A stretch of 64,000 bases of DNA from Plantactinospora sp. KBS50 (GTDB taxonomy: Bacteria; Actinomycetota; Actinomycetes; Mycobacteriales; Micromonosporaceae). The notes below the pieces were generated by a model. It saw nothing but the letters and a program-made list of their open reading frames with translations, made no database searches and had not been told where the DNA came from. Where the stretch lies: NCBI RefSeq assembly GCF_002285795.1, contig NZ_CP022961.1, positions 5,584,001 through 5,648,000 on the forward strand, in the 5' to 3' direction. Positions 24,482-34,354 of this stretch are shown one piece after another (position 1 is the stretch's first letter; every line of letters begins with the position of its first letter). A program made the translations under genes and the position numbers.

Positions 24482-25742
24482 CGGTCTCCCCGGTGGGCTT
24501 TTCGGTGGGCTCCCCGGTGGGCTCCAGTTCCACCTCGACGACGGTCGGCTCGACCGGCCGCCGCCGGCGCACCACCCGCTCGTAGAGCCGTTCCAGGGCG
24601 CCGACGGTCCGCTCCCAGGTGTAGCTGCACCGCACCCGGTCGACGGCCGCGTGGCCGAAGGCGAACCGCTGGGCGTCGTCGGAGAGGATCCGGCGGAGCG
24701 TGAGGCCCAGGCCGCGGACGTCCCCCGGCGGCACGAGCCGGCCGGTGACGTCGTCCACCACGGTGTCGGCCACCCCGCCCATCGAGTATCCGATCACCGG
24801 GACCCCGCAGGCCATGGCCTCCAGCGGGACCCGGCCGGCCGGCGAGTAGCGCGAGGTGCAGGCCACCACGTCCGCCGAGCGGTACCAGGCGGGCATCTGG
24901 GCGTACGGAACCCCGCCCACGAGCGTGACCTGCTCGCCGACGCCGGTGTTCGCGGCGAACTCGCGCAGCCGGCGCGCCTCGGAGTGCTCGGCCAGCCGGT
25001 CGGCGCTCGGTCCGCCGGCGATCACGAGTTCGGCGTCGCCGACCATGCGCAGCGCCCGGATCAGGTCCTCGTGCCCGTGCCCGGGGCCGAGGTCGCCCAC
25101 GGCGAAGATCCGGCTCCGACGGTCCCGGGGCACCGCCTCACCCTCCGGGTGGAAACGTTCGGTGTCCACCCCGCTCGGCACCACCGCGACGGCCGCGCGT
25201 TGCAGTCCCATCCGGGTCAGCTCGTCGACCTCCTCGCTGGACTGCGCCACCGCCAGGTCGATCGCCCGGGTGAGCGCGCGTTCCAGCGGGATCCGCTCCC
25301 CCGGACCCGGATAGGCCGGGCCGAGGTGGCGCAGCTGCTCGGCGCCGAGGCTGTGGAACGTCTGCACGACCGGGATGTCGGTCTGCCGCACGGCGCTCGC
25401 GGCGACCAGCCCGCCGAGCCAGAAGTGTCCGTGTACGACGTCGGGCTGCCAGTCACCGGTCCAGCGCGCGCCGAGCAGGTCGCCGAAGGCCGGTACGTGC
25501 CGGACCAGTTCGGCGCTCGGGATGGCACCGTCCGGGCCGATGGAGACCCGCTCGACCCGGTAGCCGTCGATCTCGACGGAGTCGGGCAGGTCGGGATCGT
25601 CCCGGCGCTCGTAGACCCGGACGTCGTGGCCCCGCAGCGCCAACTCGGCCGCGACCCGCGCGACGTGTTGCGCCGGCCCGGACGACGGATCGTCGGCGGA
25701 GCCGGATCGCCCGGATTGGGCACAGACCAGGCCAATGCGCAT
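24471..25742 (-). CDS. GT4-family retaining glycosyltransferase
   Basis: This 423-aa GT-B enzyme has an N-terminal acceptor domain (MRIGLVCAQSGR, then GPAQHVARVAAELALRGHDV) and a C-terminal donor domain (IFAVGDLGPGHGHEDLIRAL, ADVVACTSRYSPAGRVPLEAMACG). The EX7E motif normally has Glu at the first position; here it is Ser (YSPAGRVPLE), which may alter donor phosphate binding. A sugar-nucleotide dependent transfer to lipid or glycan is likely; substrates are unknown. GGAGGTG lies directly before the ATG. The C-terminus has a Pro/Glu/Thr-rich repeat (EPTGEPTEKPTGE). Confidence 0.88.
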   Translation of the reverse strand: MRIGLVCAQSGRSGSADDPSSGPAQHVARVAAELALRGHDVRVYERRDDPDLPDSVEIDGYRVERVSIGPDGAIPSAELVRHVPAFGDLLGARWTGDWQPDVVHGHFWLGGLVAASAVRQTDIPVVQTFHSLGAEQLRHLGPAYPGPGERIPLERALTRAIDLAVAQSSEEVDELTRMGLQRAAVAVVPSGVDTERFHPEGEAVPRDRRSRIFAVGDLGPGHGHEDLIRALRMVGDAELVIAGGPSADRLAEHSEARRLREFAANTGVGEQVTLVGGVPYAQMPAWYRSADVVACTSRYSPAGRVPLEAMACGVPVIGYSMGGVADTVVDDVTGRLVPPGDVRGLGLTLRRILSDDAQRFAFGHAAVDRVRCSYTWERTVGALERLYERVVRRRRPVEPTVVEVELEPTGEPTEKPTGETVTA

Positions 25743-26034
25743 CGGCACCTCCGTCGCGCTCACCGGGCCGACCGGCCCGCGGTCAGAGGGTCCCATTATC
25801 CCGATCGGCGCCGGCCAAACCTGGCGGCCCGCGCGAATTGACCAGGCCGGTGCCCAGGTCAACGGGGCTGCGCACGGGCCGCCACCGGATGGTCGGTCCT
25901 CCGGCGGCGCCGGCGCGCAGCCCCGGCGGACGGATCCGGCGGACGGATCCGGCGGCGGACGGCGCGGGGCGCCGGGAAGGTCGGGTGTTTGCGGCGATGC
26001 GGCCCGGGCCGCGGCCGTGCACAATAGGCCGATC

Positions 26035-26766
26035 ATGTCGACCGACGTGCGTTGCCTGCTGGTGGAGACCGAGCCCTATCCGCTGGTGCGGCTCCTCGGG
26101 GTGCTGGACTCGCCGACCGTCGAGACGGTGCGGACCGCGCTGCTGACCTGCCTCGCCGACCAGGCCGGCACCGCGATCGTCGATGTGTCCGGCCTCGCCG
26201 TCGGGCATCCGGGCAGCCTCGCGGTGTTCCACGAGGTCGCCGTCGAGATCGCCGAGTGGCCCGTCGGGCGGCTGCTGCTCTACGCCCCGCCCGGCCCGCT
26301 GCCCGGCTGGGACGGCGCACGGGCCACCGTCACCGGCAGCCTCGACGAGGCGTACCGGCAGTTGGACGCCGGGGTCGGGGCGCGGCTGAGCGTCCGGCTG
26401 AGCCCGGCCGTGGGCGCCGCCCGGCGGGCGCGGGAACTCGTCGCGGACGGCTGCGGCCGGTGGGACGTACCGGAACTGGCCGATTCGGCCTGCATCGCGG
26501 TCACCGAGATGGTCAACAACGTGGTGGTGCACGCCGAGACCCCGATGACGGTACGGCTCGGGCTGCGCGACGGTGCGCTGCACGTCGCCGTCCGGGACTG
26601 GTCGCTGCGGCCGGCGGTCCACTCCGGGCCGGCGCCGACCACCTCGGCCGGCGGTCGTGGCCTGCTGCTGATCGACACGGTGGCGCGGCGCTGGGGCACC
26701 AGCATGCTCACCGACGGCAAGATCGTGTGGGCGGTGCTGCACGCCGAGGACGCACCGCCGGTTTGA
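26035..26766 (+). CDS. STAS-like plus RsbW-like ATPase fusion protein
   Basis: This 243-aa protein joins two partner-switching modules. Residues 1-110 look like an STAS (anti-anti-sigma) domain: RLLGVLDSPTVETVRTALL and AIVDVSGLAVGHPGSLAVF, with Ser in the position usually phosphorylated. Residues 115-240 form an RsbW/HATPase_c domain with VTEMVNNVVVHA (N box) and GGRGLLLIDTVA (G2 box); the G1 box is weak (VRDWSLRPA). Usually these domains are separate antagonists. It may regulate a sigma factor intramolecularly. Only a CACAAT hexamer and no ribosome-binding site precede the ATG. Confidence 0.8.
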   Translation: MSTDVRCLLVETEPYPLVRLLGVLDSPTVETVRTALLTCLADQAGTAIVDVSGLAVGHPGSLAVFHEVAVEIAEWPVGRLLLYAPPGPLPGWDGARATVTGSLDEAYRQLDAGVGARLSVRLSPAVGAARRARELVADGCGRWDVPELADSACIAVTEMVNNVVVHAETPMTVRLGLRDGALHVAVRDWSLRPAVHSGPAPTTSAGGRGLLLIDTVARRWGTSMLTDGKIVWAVLHAEDAPPV

Positions 26767-26774
26767 GGCCGGTC

Positions 26775-26840
26775 ACCGCCGGGCTGGGGCCGACGACCGC
26801 CGGGCTGGGACCGGTACCGCCGGGCTGGGACCGGTACCGC
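26775..26840. repeat. About 20-bp direct repeats after the STAS-ATPase gene
   Basis: CGGGCTGGGACCGGTACCGC occurs twice exactly (26801-26820, 26821-26840), with one or two diverged copies upstream from about 26775. Each copy contains the palindrome ACCGGT. No function is evident. Confidence 0.75.
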
Positions 26841-26950
26841 CGGACGGAAACGGCACCGAGCCGGGCGGAAACCGGCAACCGAGCCGGGTCCGCCGCGGGC
26901 GGCAACCTCCACCCGGTTACCGGACGTGGTCAGTGGGTAGATCAGCGGGC

Positions 26951-27532
26951 ATGCGCGACGACGACTTTCCCACCCCGCTCTCCGACCCGGAGGCCGACGG
27001 CCTGCCCGACACCGCGGACGACGATTCGAGCGCGTACGACGACGTCGCGACCGGCCGCTCGGCGGACGGCCCGGACCCGGCGCCGCTGCCGCCGGACCGT
27101 GAGGACGGCACGCTCGAACTCGAACACCACGGGCTGACCGCGGACGAGCAGTTGGACGGCGAGTCGCTGGACTACAAGCTGACCCGGGAAAGCGCCGAAC
27201 GGGCGGTCAACGATCCGCTCGCCGGCCCGGTGGATCCGGGCATCGCGGCCGAGGCGGACAGCGAGGAAGCCGCGGCCCAGGCCCAGTTCGACGCCGACGT
27301 GCTCGACGACGGCCCGACCTCCGACCCGGAGTCCCCGGTGTCCCTCTACGACCACGGCATCCTGGGCGGCGACGGGACGCCGGTGGGCCGGCTGGTGGAG
27401 CAGGACCAGGGCGGCGTCACCCGCGGCGACACCGAGCCGGACTCGGTGGCCTGGGATGCCGGGGCGGCCGGCGGGGGCGGCAGCGCCGAGGAACGGGCCG
27501 TACACGAGACCGAACCGCCGGAGGCGCACTGA
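26951..27532 (+). CDS. Acidic DUF5709-type protein
   Basis: This 193-aa, strongly acidic, mostly disordered protein has LTADEQLDGESLDYKLTRESAE, VDPGIAAEADSEEAAAQAQ and SVSLYDHGILGGD-like segments, characteristic of the actinobacterial DUF5709 family. No signal peptide, TM helix or catalytic residue is visible. Function is unknown. It sits between two RsbW-like regulators on the same strand, which may hint at a stress-related role, but that is guesswork. The ATG at 26951 is preferred over a GTG at 26933. Confidence 0.75.
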   Translation: MRDDDFPTPLSDPEADGLPDTADDDSSAYDDVATGRSADGPDPAPLPPDREDGTLELEHHGLTADEQLDGESLDYKLTRESAERAVNDPLAGPVDPGIAAEADSEEAAAQAQFDADVLDDGPTSDPESPVSLYDHGILGGDGTPVGRLVEQDQGGVTRGDTEPDSVAWDAGAAGGGGSAEERAVHETEPPEAH

Positions 27533-27706
27533 CCGACCCGAGCGGGAATCGAACGGCACGGCCGACAACCGGCGGAACAACCGGTACCGTTCGGTACAGC
27601 CATCCGGGAAGGCCCGTCCGGGCCGACCCGGTAGGGCGCGCGGCCCAATCGCGACGTACGGTGGAAAAGCCGCGAATGACAGTGCCGAGCTGGCGGAGAC
27701 CCGACC

Positions 27707-28138
27707 ATGACCGATGCCGACCCGTCCAGACCGCGTACGGTGTTGCCCATCGAATCGTCGCTGCTGCTCTCCGAGGCTTTCGGGCCGGCCGAGGTGACCG
27801 ATCTGCGCCACATGGTCACCTCGTTCGCCGGCAGGTCCGGGTTGACCGAAGCCCGGCTGGAGGACTTCGTGCTGGCGGTCAACGAATTGATCACCAATGC
27901 GGTGCGGCACGGCGGCGGCCGGGGCTGGCTGCGGATGTGGTGCGAGGGCCCGGTGCTGATCTGTGAGGTATCCGACAACGGCCGGGGCATCTCCCCGGAA
28001 CGGCTCGGCGACGACCGCCGGCCCGCGCCGGACACCGCCGGCGGCTGGGGACTCTGGCTGGCCAAGCAGCTCAGCGACGAGATGATCGTGGAGACCTCCG
28101 AGACCGGCACGGTGGTCCGGATCAGCGCCAGCGCCTGA
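27707..28138 (+). CDS. RsbW-like ATP-binding regulator
   Basis: This 143-aa single-domain HATPase_c protein of the anti-sigma type has the N box VLAVNELITNAVRHGGG, the G1 box CEVSDNGRGI and the G2 box AGGWGLWLAKQLSD. All nucleotide-binding boxes are intact, so it is likely an active serine kinase or anti-sigma factor, unlike the weak G1 of the neighbour at 26.0 kb. Its partner sigma and STAS proteins are not adjacent. GGCGGAG precedes the ATG by about 7 nt. Confidence 0.88.
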   Translation: MTDADPSRPRTVLPIESSLLLSEAFGPAEVTDLRHMVTSFAGRSGLTEARLEDFVLAVNELITNAVRHGGGRGWLRMWCEGPVLICEVSDNGRGISPERLGDDRRPAPDTAGGWGLWLAKQLSDEMIVETSETGTVVRISASA

Positions 28139-28180
28139 CCGGCCCATCATGGGTCGGGTGCCTCGACCGCGGTCGCCCCG

Positions 28181-29128
28181 TCAGCCGAAGAGCGCGCTCA
28201 CCGACTCGCCGTTGTGGATCCGGCGCATCGCCTCGGCCAGCGCCGGCGCCACCGACAGCACGGTCAGCCTGGCCGTCCGCTTGTCCTGCGGGATCGGCAC
28301 CGTGTTCGTGCAGACGATCTCCAACACCCCGCTCTGCCCGCCGATCCGGTCCAGCGCGCCGGAGGAGAACAGGCCGTGCGTGCAGGCCACCCGGATAGAG
28401 CGCGCCTTCAGGTCGCGCAGGTGGCTGATCAGCTCGATCACGGTGCTGCCCTTGGCGATCTCGTCGTCGAGCACGATCACGTCCCGATCCACCACGTCAC
28501 CGATCACCGCGCTGATCCGCACCCGGTCGTCGCTGAACCGTTGCTTCGCCCCGGCCGCCACGGGCGTACCCAGCATCCGGGCGAACGCCGCCGCCTCCTT
28601 CGCGTTGCCCAGGTCCGGCGAGACCACGACGGTCTCGGCGAGGTCGTACCCGCGGAAGTGCTCGGCCAACTCGCGCAGCGCGTGCAGGTGGTCCACCGGC
28701 ACGCTGAAGAAGCCGTGCACCTGCGGCGAGTGCAGGGTCATGGTCAACACCCGGTCCGCGCCGGCCGCCACCAGCAGGTCGGCCACCAGCCGGCCACCGA
28801 TCGAGATGCGCGGCGCGTCCTTCTTGTCCGACCGGGCGTACGCGTAGTGCGGCAGCACCACCGTGATCCGACCGGCCGAGGCGCCCCGGGCGGCGTCGAT
28901 CATCAGCAACAGCTCCACCAGATGCTCCTGCACCGGCGGCACCAGCGGCTGGATCAGGAAGACGTCCCGTTCCCGGCAGTTGGCCTGCAACTGCACCTCG
29001 ATGCAGTCGTTGGCGAACCGCGACACCCGGACCGGGTGCAGCGGCACGTCGAGGTGGGCACAGATCTCGGCGGCGAGGTCGGGGTGGGCGGTCCCGGAGA
29101 AGACGGCGATGTCGCGCACGGACATCAT
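28181..29128 (-). CDS. Ribose-phosphate pyrophosphokinase homologue
   Basis: This 315-aa PRPP synthetase homologue has the typical two phosphoribosyltransferase-like domains: VFSGTAHPDLAAEI, the flexible catalytic loop YARSDKKDAPRIS, and the PRPP loop IVLDDEIAKGSTV. The loops differ from the classical enzyme (usually YARQDRK and DDxxDTGGT). This resembles the second, class II-like Prs found in many actinobacteria, so activity and diphosphoryl donor may differ. Two adjacent ATG codons (29128, 29125) are possible starts. It diverges from glpK with 56 bp between. Confidence 0.85.
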   Translation of the reverse strand: MMSVRDIAVFSGTAHPDLAAEICAHLDVPLHPVRVSRFANDCIEVQLQANCRERDVFLIQPLVPPVQEHLVELLLMIDAARGASAGRITVVLPHYAYARSDKKDAPRISIGGRLVADLLVAAGADRVLTMTLHSPQVHGFFSVPVDHLHALRELAEHFRGYDLAETVVVSPDLGNAKEAAAFARMLGTPVAAGAKQRFSDDRVRISAVIGDVVDRDVIVLDDEIAKGSTVIELISHLRDLKARSIRVACTHGLFSSGALDRIGGQSGVLEIVCTNTVPIPQDKRTARLTVLSVAPALAEAMRRIHNGESVSALFG

Positions 29129-29172
29129 CGTAGGCGCGCCGGCCGCGGGATCCGGGACGGCCGGAAAGACGA

Positions 29173-29178
29173 TACGGT
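29173..29178 (+). promoter_or_regulatory. -10 element TACGGT of glpK (leaderless)
   Basis: TACGGT ends 6 nt before the ATG at 29185; there is no ribosome-binding site, so the mRNA is probably leaderless. Confidence 0.45.
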
Positions 29179-29184
29179 GCTGCG

Positions 29185-30679
<1,495 letters not shown>

Positions 30680-30705
<26 letters not shown>

Positions 30706-31516
30706 GCTTCTCGTAGACGTCGACGTACCGGTCCCGGGTGGCCGCCACCACGTCCGCCGGCAGCTCCGGCGCCGGCGACACGCGGTCCCAGCCCGTGCCT
30801 GCGATCCAGTCCCGCACGTACTGCTTGTCCAGGGAGAACTGGGTACGGCCCGGCTGGTACGACTCGGCCGGCCAGAACCGGGACGAGTCCGGGGTGAGCA
30901 CCTCGTCGCCGAGCATCAGCGTGCCGCCGGCGGACCAGCCCAGCTCGATCTTGGTGTCGGCGATCAGGATGCCGCGGTCCGCGGCCACCTCGGCGCCGCG
31001 GCGGTACACGTTCAGGGTGATCTCGCGCAGCCGCTCGGCGGTCTCGTCGCCGGTCTTGGCCACCACCTCGTCGAAGGTGATGAACTCGTCGTGCTCCCCG
31101 AGCGCCGCCTTGGTCGTCGGCGTGAAGATCGGTTCGGGCAGGATCGCGGACTCGACCAGACCCGGCGCCAGCGGCATCCCGCAGATCTCGCCGGTCTCCT
31201 CGTAGCGGCGCAGGCCGGACCCGGTGAGGTAGCCCCGCGCGATGCACTCGACCGGCACCATGTCCAGCCGGCGGCAGCGGATCGCCCGGCCGGCGAACTC
31301 CGCGGGCACGTCGGTGGCCGAGATCACGTGGTTGGGAATGATGTCGGCGAGCTGGTCGAACCACCACAGCGACAGCGCGGTGAGCAGCTTGCCCTTGTCC
31401 GGGATCGGCGTCGGCAGCACCACGTCGAACACCGACACCCGGTCCGAGGCCACCAGGATCAGATCGTCCCCGTCGGTGTAGAGGTCCCGTACCTTGCCCG
31501 AGTAAACGCGTTCCAC
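30680..31516 (-). CDS. purC: Phosphoribosylaminoimidazole-succinocarboxamide synthase
   Basis: This 278-aa SAICAR synthetase joins CAIR and aspartate with ATP in purine synthesis. It shows YSGKVRDLY (ATP loop), [32 protein letters not shown] and [11 protein letters not shown] chose the GTG at 31516 because it places the start directly before the conserved YSGKVRDLY strand; upstream in-frame sequence is low-complexity and no ATG exists nearby. The ribosome-binding site is weak. The end overlaps glpK convergently. Confidence 0.92.
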
Positions 31517-31676
31517 GCCGGTCAGTACATCACGAGCCGGCCGGGCCGCCCGCCCTCGGACCCGCCCTCGGACCCCGGGTGGCCGGCGGTGGGCCGGAAC
31601 GGCCCGCACAGCGCCGGCGCGGCCCGCGCCGAGGCGCAGACCAGCGGTCCGACCTGCGGTCCGACCCGACCGGACG

Positions 31677-31706
31677 TTGACAGGCACGGTGCGGCCCTGT
31701 GTAAAT
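31677..31706 (+). promoter_or_regulatory. Sigma-70-type promoter of the solute-binding lipoprotein gene
   Basis: TTGACA at 31677-31682 and GTAAAT at 31701-31706 are separated by 18 nt (TGTAAA at 17 nt is the alternative). The inferred transcript start is near 31713, leaving a 37-nt leader with AGGAG before the TTG start. Confidence 0.65.
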
Positions 31707-31749
31707 GGTCCCGGCCGTCGGGACCCGCCGGCCACCGACAGGAGACTCC

Positions 31750-33051
31750 TTGATCCCGCTACGGACCACCTCGCGTCCCCGGCTCCGAGCCGCGCTGCTG
31801 GCGTTGCTTCTGGTCATCACCGTGACCGGATGCCAGGACGGCTCCGGGCCACCGACCGAGGACGGCCCGGTCCAACTGTCGGTGTTCTGGTACGGCAACC
31901 AGCGACGGGCGCAGCTCACCGAGCAGGCGTTGCAGGCGTACACCCGCAAGCATCCGAAGGTGACGTTCCGGGTGACCTGGCAGGGGGTTGACGGCTACTA
32001 CCAGCGGCTCGCCACCCAGGCCGCCGGCGGCAACCCGCCGGACCTGTTCCAGCTCGACGAGGACTACCTCGCCCAGTACGCGCAGCGGCAGATCGCGCTC
32101 GACCTCACCGAGTTCGTCGACCACGGCCGGATCGACCTGTCCCGGCTCTCCCCCAGCCTGGTCCAGTACGGCACGGTCGACGGCCGGGTGATGGCGGTGG
32201 CCGCGGCCGAGAACACCCCGGCACTGATCTTCAACCGCAGCCTGCTGCGCCGGCTGGGCCTGGACGAGCCGAGCCCGGACATGACGTACGAGGAGTACGT
32301 CCAGTGGGCGCGCCAGGTGACCCTCCGCAGCAACGGCCGGGTGGCCGGCACCATGGACCCGTCCGCCGACATCCGCGCGCTCTGGGTGTGGCTGCGCGCC
32401 GGCGGCGTGGAGTTCTACCGGGGACAGCAGCTCGGCTTCACGGTCACCGACCTTGCCCGCTGGTTCGAGTTCTGGCAGGACGCGCGGATCCAGCGGGCCA
32501 CCCCGGCCGCCGCGGTGGTGCAGCCGGCGAACTCCCCCGATCCCACCCGGCAACTCGTGGTGACCGGCCGGACCGCGGCCTCGATCGCCTGGTCGCACCA
32601 GCTCGGCGAGATGCAGCGCAACACGACCGACCAGCTCGGCATCACCGCCCTGCCGGGGGCGGCGAACGCCCAGTGGGCGCGGGCCTCGATGTACTGGGGC
32701 GCCTACCGCGGCACCCGGCACGCGACCGTCGTCGCCGACGTGATCAACTTCCTCACCAACGATCCGGAGGCCGGCCGGATCCTCGGCGACGAGCGGGGGT
32801 TGAGCGCCAACATCGACATCCGGCAGTCGGTGCTGGAGTCGCTCGACGATCCCGCGGCCAAGCTGTCCGCGATGTTCGAGACGGGCATGAGCGAGCGGTT
32901 CGGACCAGCGCCGCCCCCGCCGCCGCCGGGCCACGACCAGGTCCGGACGCTACTGCGGACGGCGGCGGAGAAGGCGCAGTCGGGCAGGGAGACCAGCCGG
33001 GCGGCGGCCGCCGAGTTCGTCCAGGAGGCCAACGCCGTGCTGGCCGGCTGA
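31750..33051 (+). CDS. Extracellular solute-binding lipoprotein, family 1 (sugar type)
   Basis: This 433-aa lipoprotein has a signal peptide with lipobox VTGC (Cys28) and a family 1 solute-binding fold: VQLSVFWYGNQRRAQLTEQALQAY, WQGVDGYYQRLATQAAGGNPPDLFQLDEDY and GITALPGAANAQWARASMYWGAY. Such proteins deliver sugars to ABC permeases. No permease or ATPase gene is adjacent, so it is an orphan receptor. The TTG at 31750 is supported by AGGAG 6 nt upstream and by the length of the signal peptide. A good promoter lies at 31677. Confidence 0.88.
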   Translation: MIPLRTTSRPRLRAALLALLLVITVTGCQDGSGPPTEDGPVQLSVFWYGNQRRAQLTEQALQAYTRKHPKVTFRVTWQGVDGYYQRLATQAAGGNPPDLFQLDEDYLAQYAQRQIALDLTEFVDHGRIDLSRLSPSLVQYGTVDGRVMAVAAAENTPALIFNRSLLRRLGLDEPSPDMTYEEYVQWARQVTLRSNGRVAGTMDPSADIRALWVWLRAGGVEFYRGQQLGFTVTDLARWFEFWQDARIQRATPAAAVVQPANSPDPTRQLVVTGRTAASIAWSHQLGEMQRNTTDQLGITALPGAANAQWARASMYWGAYRGTRHATVVADVINFLTNDPEAGRILGDERGLSANIDIRQSVLESLDDPAAKLSAMFETGMSERFGPAPPPPPPGHDQVRTLLRTAAEKAQSGRETSRAAAAEFVQEANAVLAG

Positions 33052-33082
33052 GCACCGCGCCGCGCTGGCCGGCTGAGCACCG
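33039..33082. repeat. 19-bp direct repeat spanning the lipoprotein stop
   Basis: GCTGGCCGGCTGAGCACCG occurs at 33039-33057 (including the last codons and stop) and again at 33064-33082. This looks like a small tandem duplication of the gene end. Confidence 0.75.
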
Positions 33083-33111
33083 GCCGGCGCAGGAGGACCG
33101 CTGCCGCCGGC

Positions 33112-33357
33112 TCAGCGGCGGCGGGGGCCGCCCCGGCGGCGCAGCAGCAACACGATCACCAGCACGATGACGGCGACCACGAGCAGGCAGCAGATCGAGC
33201 CGAACCCGGCGCCGTACCGGCGTCGGGCGTACGCCGCCTCGATCATCAGGGATCCGGTGTCGGAGGCGGCCCAGGCCGCGGCCGGCGCCAGCACCGCGAG
33301 AATCGTCGCGCCGAGTACGACGGTCAGCCGCGCCCACGCGGCACGCAGAACGAACAT
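33112..33357 (-). CDS. Small secreted/membrane protein, 81 aa
   Basis: An 81-aa protein with an N-terminal signal-like helix ending in AAAWA (cleavage likely near residue 30), a short extracytoplasmic stretch with ARRRYGAGFGSICC, and a strong C-terminal transmembrane helix (LLVVAVIVLVIVLLL) before RRRGGPRRR. The double Cys at the membrane face is notable. No family recognised. It is the last gene before the accessory cluster. Confidence 0.6.
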   Translation of the reverse strand: MFVLRAAWARLTVVLGATILAVLAPAAAWAASDTGSLMIEAAYARRRYGAGFGSICCLLVVAVIVLVIVLLLRRRGGPRRR

Positions 33358-33446
33358 GACCTCATCCTGCCGCAGTCACGCAAGCCCGGACCTTCAACCT
33401 CACTTTCGACCTCCGCGACCCGAGCGCGCCGGGACGCGAACCCCCA

Positions 33447-33482
33447 CGCGCCCCGGCATGGCGGCGGCCATGCCGGGGCGCG
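33447..33482. terminator. Terminator at the end of the accessory operon
   Basis: CGCGCCCCGGCATGGC and its exact complement make a 16-bp perfect stem around a GGCG loop, 18 bp after the last gene of the long minus-strand catabolic operon (stop at 33500). Confidence 0.82.
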
Positions 33483-33499
33483 GGAGAGCAGGATCGCGG

Positions 33500-34354
33500 T
33501 CAGCCTGGCGGCGTACCCGCTCGCGAGAGCACGTCGGCGGCGGCGCGGACCACCGCGAGGTCCACCATCGTGCCGTCCGGCCCCACCATGGCCCCGGTGC
33601 CCGCCGCTCGCGCGGTGTCGAAGGCGGCCAGCATGTCGCGCGCCTCGGCGATCTCCTGCGGGGACGGGGTGAAAACCTCGTTGATGGTGGCAATCTGCTT
33701 GGGGTGCACGGCCGTGCGGGCACGGAAGCCCAGAGCCATCAGCGCCCGGGTCGATCGGCGCAGCCCGTCGGGATCGTCGAGGCGTAAGGGCACCGGTCCG
33801 GCCGGGCCGGGCAGGCCCGCCGCGGCGGAGGCCACCACTGTCTGAAGGCGGGCCGGGGCGAGTTCGACGCCCGCCTCGCTCGGAGAGATTCCCAGGTCCG
33901 CGGCCAGGTCCACCTCGCCGAGACCCAGCCGGGCGACTCGGCGCATCCGCGCCAGCACGGGCGCGTCCAGTAGACCTTGCGCGCTCTCGATCAGTGGGAG
34001 CAGGGCGACCGATCCCGGGACCAGGCCGAGGCGCGTTTCGGCCGCGGTCAGCGCCGCGTCGGCTTCCCGCACCAGATCGGGCACGGCCATGGCGACGACG
34101 ATCCCGGCGAGACCGGTCTGACACACCTCGGCGATGTCGTGGCTGACGCGCTGGCTGTTGACGCGTACCCACACCTGCTGCCCGGCGTCCGCGGCCGGAC
34201 CGACGGCCGCCGCGACGGCTTGGCGGGCCAGATCCTTGCGGGCCGGCACGACCGAATCCTCCAGATCCATGATCAACGCATCGGCCCCGCGCCCAGGGGC
34301 CCTGGTCAGCTTCTCGGGCGAGTCACCCGGCACGTAGAGGAAGCTGCGGGTCAT
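33500..34354 (-). CDS. HpcH/HpaI-type (CitE-like) acyl-CoA lyase
   Basis: This 284-aa CitE-family TIM-barrel enzyme cleaves beta-hydroxyacyl-CoA thioesters such as citramalyl-CoA or malyl-CoA to a 2-oxo acid and an acyl-CoA. It has RSFLYVPGDSPEKL, DALIMDLEDSVVPARK (metal ligand region), VWVRVNS, LLPLIESAQGLLDAPVLAR (Glu metal ligand) and ARTAVHPKQIATIN. It is the last gene of the operon; the ATG overlaps the upstream stop by 4 bp. With CaiB and MaoC proteins in the cluster it fits an itaconate/mesaconate-like C5-dicarboxyl-CoA route. Confidence 0.88.
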   Translation of the reverse strand: MTRSFLYVPGDSPEKLTRAPGRGADALIMDLEDSVVPARKDLARQAVAAAVGPAADAGQQVWVRVNSQRVSHDIAEVCQTGLAGIVVAMAVPDLVREADAALTAAETRLGLVPGSVALLPLIESAQGLLDAPVLARMRRVARLGLGEVDLAADLGISPSEAGVELAPARLQTVVASAAAGLPGPAGPVPLRLDDPDGLRRSTRALMALGFRARTAVHPKQIATINEVFTPSPQEIAEARDMLAAFDTARAAGTGAMVGPDGTMVDLAVVRAAADVLSRAGTPPG

